From Tolypeutes matacus (taxonomy: Eukaryota; Chordata; Mammalia; Cingulata; Chlamyphoridae): a stretch of DNA of 64,000 nucleotides. The position numbers were made by a program, and so were the translations under genes. The stretch spans positions 11,271,641 through 11,335,640 of the forward strand of contig JAKSZT010054568.1 in assembly GCA_026826555.1 (NCBI GenBank), in the 5' to 3' direction. The notes below the pieces were generated by a model. It was not told the origin of the DNA and did no database searches. It saw only the letters and a list, made by a program, of their open reading frames with translations. Of this stretch, positions 59,480 to 64,000 are shown piece by piece; positions within the stretch are counted from its first letter, which is position 1, and every line of letters begins with the position of its first letter.

Positions 59480-60102
59480 TAGGTGTCTAACTTTCAGAGA
59501 AAACACATTAAAATATCAAAATGTCCATGCTGCAGCAAAAAGTTCAAAACATTAAAAGAAATAGGAAATAATAGCTCATATAGAGCAGGGTAAATAATTA
59601 GACACTATCAACAAGAAAGACCACAGCTAGGACATATGAGACAAAGACTTTTAAAAAATGGCCCTAAATACATACAAAGAGCTAAAAGAAAACATGGACA
59701 AAGTACTAAATGAAATCAGCACAGCAATAGATGAACACAAAGAGAATGTAAATTAAAAAAAAAATAGAAATCACAAACAAGAAACAGAATTGAAAAATAT
59801 AGTAACAGTAATTAAAGATTTCCTAGAGGGGTTCAACAACATATTAAAGCTGATAATGATAGAATAAGTAAACTTGGACATAACACAACCAACATATGCT
59901 TGATGGGAGTCCCAGAAGGATTTAAAAAAAAGAAAGAGGCAGGAACAATATACAAAATATTAAAACATCCTAAATTTAACAAAAGACATAAGTATATATG
60001 TCCAAGAAGCTGAATGAACTCCAAGCAGGATAAACACAAATAGAACCATACCAAGATATATGATATATAAACTATCTGATGCCAAAGATAAAGAGAGAAT
60101 CT
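59480..60102 (+). pseudogene. HAL1/L1 ORF1 remnant, first part
   Basis: Blocks include 'agacaaagacttttaaaaaa', 'gagctaaaagaaaacatgga' + 'caaag', 'cctagaggggttcaacaaca', 'catatgcttgatgggagtcc' + 'cagaagga', and 'caagaagctgaatgaactcc' + 'aagcaggata'. ORF1 encodes the RNA-binding coiled-coil protein of L1 particles. Here the frame is destroyed by substitutions, indels and the insertion. Confidence 0.75.
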
Positions 60103-61681
60103 GTACAATCATCAATATCAAGGGCCAGGCATAATGGGATGTCTTCCTGCACTAGACATTGCCCTTACACTCAGGAGATCCTTGCTGTCCTATTAGAAAC
60201 CTAGCAGAGCTCCCCTGGACAGGGATTCAATATTCTTTAAGTTATTGTGTGGATCTCCACCCACCAAGACAATGCCCCATGAGCACTTGAACATATTCAT
60301 ATGTCTTAGAGGCATGCCCCAGGTGAACCCCTTCCCATGCTTCCCCACATCACTGACACCCCACACCAGTGATTCTCTGCTGCCACTGCTGTGACCCTTC
60401 TGTGATCCAAAACCTCTCCAAAAATGAAGCCAACACAATAACTGAATAAAATTAATATGAAAATGAAATAATTTTTTAAAAATGCAAAAATTTAAAACAA
60501 TTTGCAATAATAAAATTTTTTTTTAGACATTGTGTCTTTCATTACTACATGATCTGTTGTCTTATATGTACAGTGACATTTTCTTCCATATATTCCCCCA
60601 GTGCTATATTTTTTTTCATTTTATCTTCGAAGAAGCTTTAGGATACAGAAAAGTCAGTCACCTGAGAATACAGGTGTTTCCCATATACCCAACACCCTCT
60701 CCCCTTTCCCCTTTCCCTTATTAATAACATTTTACATGTGGATGGTACATTGAGGGTTCTAGAAATATCTAGAAACTATAAGCAGGGCAGACAGCTCAGG
60801 AAATCGACACCCTGTCAGTGGACCTTACTTTGGAATTTATGCTCCCCAATGTAACTGAGTTAGACTCATTTCTAGGTTCTCTACACATGCTGCCCTTTTA
60901 ATTTGAACCTATAATTAGCACTATACTTGAAAAAATATATGTCCCAGATACTTAAATCTTTGGTCTGTCCCTGTGGCAGTTGAGCCCTGAATTTCAGCAG
61001 AGTTGCAACATCTACTCTCCAGTTCATTGGACTCACCCAGGACAAATAACAAGGAGATGATGATGGACAACACCCATCTCAAGGAATGGAGTGTCTGCAA
61101 CTGCAAGCAAGATAGCTCCTCCCATCTACCCCATGGAGTCCAAGCCTTCTGTCAATTACTAGCAGAGTGGGCATCGCCATCCCCAAATCCTCAAGATTGG
61201 GGAATGAACGATGGACTAAGTAGACTTACTGTTATTCTACTATAGATTTATTATTATTCTAGCAATGGAAGAACTCTCACAATTGTTATAAAGGCAGTGG
61301 CCACCAGTGGTTCTGTGGGATGGGAGAGGGAAGAATAAGTGTAATATGGGGGCATTTTCAGGACATTGGATTTGTCCTGCATGACATTGCAGTGATGGAT
61401 ACAGGCCATTGTATATTTTGTCATAACTTACAAAATTGTGTGGGACAGAGTTTGAACTATAATGTAAACTGTAGTCCATGGTTAGTAGCAATGCTTCAAT
61501 ATGGGTTCATCAATTGTAACAAATATACCACACTAATGAAAGATGTTGTTAATGTGGAAAAGTGTGGTAGGGGGAGGGAAGAGGACATATGGGAATTCCC
61601 TATAATTTTTATGTAACATTTATGTAATCTAAAGCTTCTTTAAAAATAAAAAAAATAATTAAAAAAATAAAAATTAAAAAA
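60103..61681 (+). mobile_element. Nested 5'-truncated L1 3' end, xenarthran type
   Basis: It sits in HAL1 ORF1 between direct repeats 'aaagagagaatct' (60,090-60,102) and 'aaagagagagaatcct' (61,682-61,697). From about 60,760 onward it is the L1 3' UTR whose reverse copy lies at 24.5 kb, with the shared blocks 'tggactaagtagacttactg', 'ttcaggacattggatttgtc' and 'aaagcttctttaaaaataaa'. The left part contains a reversed L1-like fragment (60,605-60,760) and may be composite. Confidence 0.8.
60605..60760 (-). mobile_element. Reversed L1 3' UTR fragment inside the nested insert
   Basis: The plus strand reads 'tcgaagaagctttaggatac', 'gtgtttcccatatacccaac' and 'ttattaataacattttacat', matching the reversed 3' UTR layout at 24,500-24,640. 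It points opposite to the surrounding L1, which suggests a further insertion or an internal inversion. Confidence 0.55.
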
Positions 61682-61689
61682 AAAGAGAG

Positions 61690-62000
61690 AGAATCCTGAA
61701 AGCAACAAGAAAGAAGTAAGGTGTCATGTTGCGGATCGTTGATAAAACTAAGTGCTGATTTCTCATGGGAAACCATGAAGGCAAGGAGCAGTAGGGTGGC
61801 ATGTTTAATGTACAGAAAGAAAAAATCACCAACCAAGAATTTTATATTCAGCAAGATTATTTTTCAAATGTGACATAGTTTAATGAATTTTCAGATAAAA
61901 AAAAGTTGAGGGAGTTCATCACCACTAGACCAGCCCTACAAGAAATTTTAAAGAGTGTTCTTCAGGTTGAAAGGAAGGATACTAGACCAGAAATCAAAGT
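61690..62000 (+). pseudogene. HAL1/L1 ORF1 remnant, second part
   Basis: It continues ORF1 after the insertion: 'gctgatttctcatgggaaac' + 'catgaaggcaaggagcag', 'accaaccaagaattttatat' + 'tcagcaagatta', and 'catcaccactagaccagccc' + 'tacaagaaattttaaagag'. Frames are broken. Confidence 0.75.
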
Positions 62001-63699
62001 CACATGAAGAAATAAAGAGTCCTAGTATATGTTACCACACTGTTAAACATAAATTCCAGTACTGTCATAATTATGTTTCGTGACCCACTTTCTATTTTCT
62101 ACAGGATTTAAAATACAAATGCATAAAAAGTAATGAGAACTCAATGGTTTCAGACTAATAATGTATAAATATATAATTTGTAACAAGAACAATATAATGG
62201 TGAGGGGACAAAGGGGTATAGGAACATAGGATGTGTACGCTATTAAAGTTAAGTCTATATCAAATCAAATGAAATTGGTATGTATTTAAGGTTTTAAATT
62301 TAAGCCCCATGGTAACCACAAAGAAAATATTGGAAAAATGCAGAGAAAGAAATGCGAAGGGATTCTAAAGTGTTCACTACAATATTGGGCAAAGTAGCTA
62401 AATAGACATTTCACAAAAGAATATATAGAAATGACCAATAAGCACATGAAAAGATGCTCAATATAATTAGCCATTAGGAAAATGAAAATCAAAACCACAA
62501 TGAAACACTGCCTCATACTCTCTAGAATGCCTATTACTTAAAAAATGAGAAATAGCAAGTGCTGCTGAGGAGGCAGAGAAATGGAACATGGTTGGTGGAA
62601 TGTAAAATGTTGCAGATTTTGTGGAAAACGGTTTTCTGGTTCCTTAAAAAGTTGCACATAGAACTACCGTATGACCTAGAACCCCACTTCTAGGTACATA
62701 CCCGGAAGACTTGAATGCAGGGACTCACACAGACATTTGTGTGACAATGTGCATCACAGCATTATTCATGATAGCCAAAAGGTGGAAGCAACCCAAAGGT
62801 CTATCAGCAGATGAATGGATAGACAAAATGTGATATATACACACTGTGGAGTAGATTTCCTACTAAGAAATGATGTTCTGAAACGTGTAACATCATGGAT
62901 GACACTTGAAAACAGCATATTGTGTGAAATAACTCAGATACAAAGGGACAGATGTTGTGTGATTCCACTCATATGAATTTAGCTAGAAAATGCAAATTCA
63001 AAGTAACAGAAAGCAGAACAGGGCAGGGGAGGAAGGGGAAAGGGGAAGTCATGCATAATGGGTACAGGGTTTCTGTTTGGGATGTTGAGAAAGTTCTGGT
63101 AACATGGTGCTGAGGCTATGACAACGTTGTGAGTATGATGACTCCCACTGAATTGTGTGCTTGGATGTAGTTGAGATGGGAAAATTCATATTGTTTATAA
63201 ATCAAATGAAGATGAGAGAAAGTTACAGAGATATTGACATTTAAAGGCATTATATGATTCCAGACTGGATCTAATACTGGAGCAGAAAATTCCTAAAAGG
63301 ACATCTGTGGGACATACTAAGAAATTGGAGTATAGAAGGACTGTAAGCTTTATATCAACGTTAAATTTTTTGAACTTGATAAATGTACTTAAGGTGGTTA
63401 CATAAAATGACTATGCACATGGATATATTAAATTTTCAAGGAGCATGATGTATACAATCTACTCGCAAATGTTTAGAAATAGATGACTATATAAAAAATA
63501 AGTAGGTGGATGGAAAGAATGAGTGCCTGGGTGAGTGTATGTTGGAGTTCTCTTTATAGGCTTTGTATTATTTTTTAACTCTTCTTTAAGTTTGAAATTA
63601 TTTTTTTCAAAGTAAAAAAAAACACTGCTATTATAGGCTTACCAAAGTTATAGAGATGTTTATCACGTGGACTTTTCTTGTAGTAGCCCCTCCTATAAT

Positions 63700-63945
63700 G
63701 GAATTAATACTTATGTAGAACATATTATGTAACAGACACTGTGCTTGGAAATTTAAGGTAATTTTACCTAATCCTCATCACAATTATGAAAACTATATAT
63801 TATTATTGAATTTTTATAGTTGAGGAAATAGAGGTTCACAGAGGTTAACTTAAGTCTACCAAGACATTTTGGCAACTTGGAGTCAGGATTGAAGTCCAGG
63901 ACCCCTTGTCTGCTAATTGTAGAGTGTTTAACCTTAAGTGTAACA
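63700..63945 (-). repeat. MIR SINE, nearly complete
   Basis: A clear reverse MIR: 'taacagacactgtgcttgga', 'acctaatcctcatcacaatt', 'tttttatagttgaggaaata' + 'gaggttcacagaggttaac', and 'ggagtcaggattgaagtcca'. Confidence 0.85.
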
Positions 63946-64000
63946 CACAGTGAAGGCATTTCTATTCAGAATTTAGGTTATGGCTTCCAACATGTAACCC

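Larger units (their letters stand above)
59420..63630 (+). mobile_element. HAL1-like 'half L1' with a nested L1
   Basis: The order is ORF1-type sequence (59,480-60,102), a nested L1 insert (60,103-61,681), the rest of ORF1 (61,682-62,000), the inter-ORF region and, from about 62,390, directly the ORF2 C-terminus and 3' UTR. The body of ORF2 is absent. That is the layout of HAL1, an L1 derivative lacking ORF2 and mobilised in trans. It ends at a degraded A-rich tail near 63,625. Confidence 0.75.

Overview
The window is mammalian nuclear DNA from a gene-poor, repeat-rich interval. It shows no operons, no bacterial signals and no intact protein-coding gene. The lineage points to Xenarthra, most likely an armadillo. 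It carries several tRNA-derived SINEs of the kind known from that group (with A and B boxes and A-rich tails), plus L1 3'-end sequences that I recognise from xenarthran genomes. The species call rests on recalled repeat families and was not checked by a search.

Layout: 1-9.2 kb is mostly unique sequence with MIR copies, old L1 3' tails, a 19-bp minisatellite and an MLT1-like LTR. 9.2-11.5 kb is a decayed MaLR/ERVL-type endogenous retroviral relic. 12.6-19.5 kb is dense in L1 and L2 fragments, with a GA-rich array holding a 10-N assembly gap and two SINEs. 19.5-24.5 kb holds MIRs, one young SINE and AT-rich low-repeat stretches that look like candidate conserved non-coding elements. 24.5-27.2 kb has reverse-strand L1 3' ends. 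27.2-36 kb is mostly unique, with MIRs, hAT relics and a SINE pair. 36.3-41.5 kb is a 5'-truncated, dead L1 with a second L1 nested inside. 41.5-59.4 kb is largely unique, with a local tandem duplication, hAT, MLT1, L2 and MIR relics and a second candidate non-coding element block near 56 kb. 59.4-63.6 kb is a HAL1-like 'half L1' with another L1 nested in it. A MIR closes the window.

No functional gene system can be supported. Open frames of 60-196 codons occur on both strands throughout, none has recognisable family features, and the longest overlap each other on opposite strands. What can be read is retrotransposon history: nested insertions with target-site duplications, an inverted pair of young SINEs, and small local duplications. 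The candidates most worth testing for function are the AT-rich low-repeat blocks (about 21.4, 22.9-23.4 and 56.1-56.6 kb) and a short pseudoknot-capable hairpin at 28.12 kb. All are inference.
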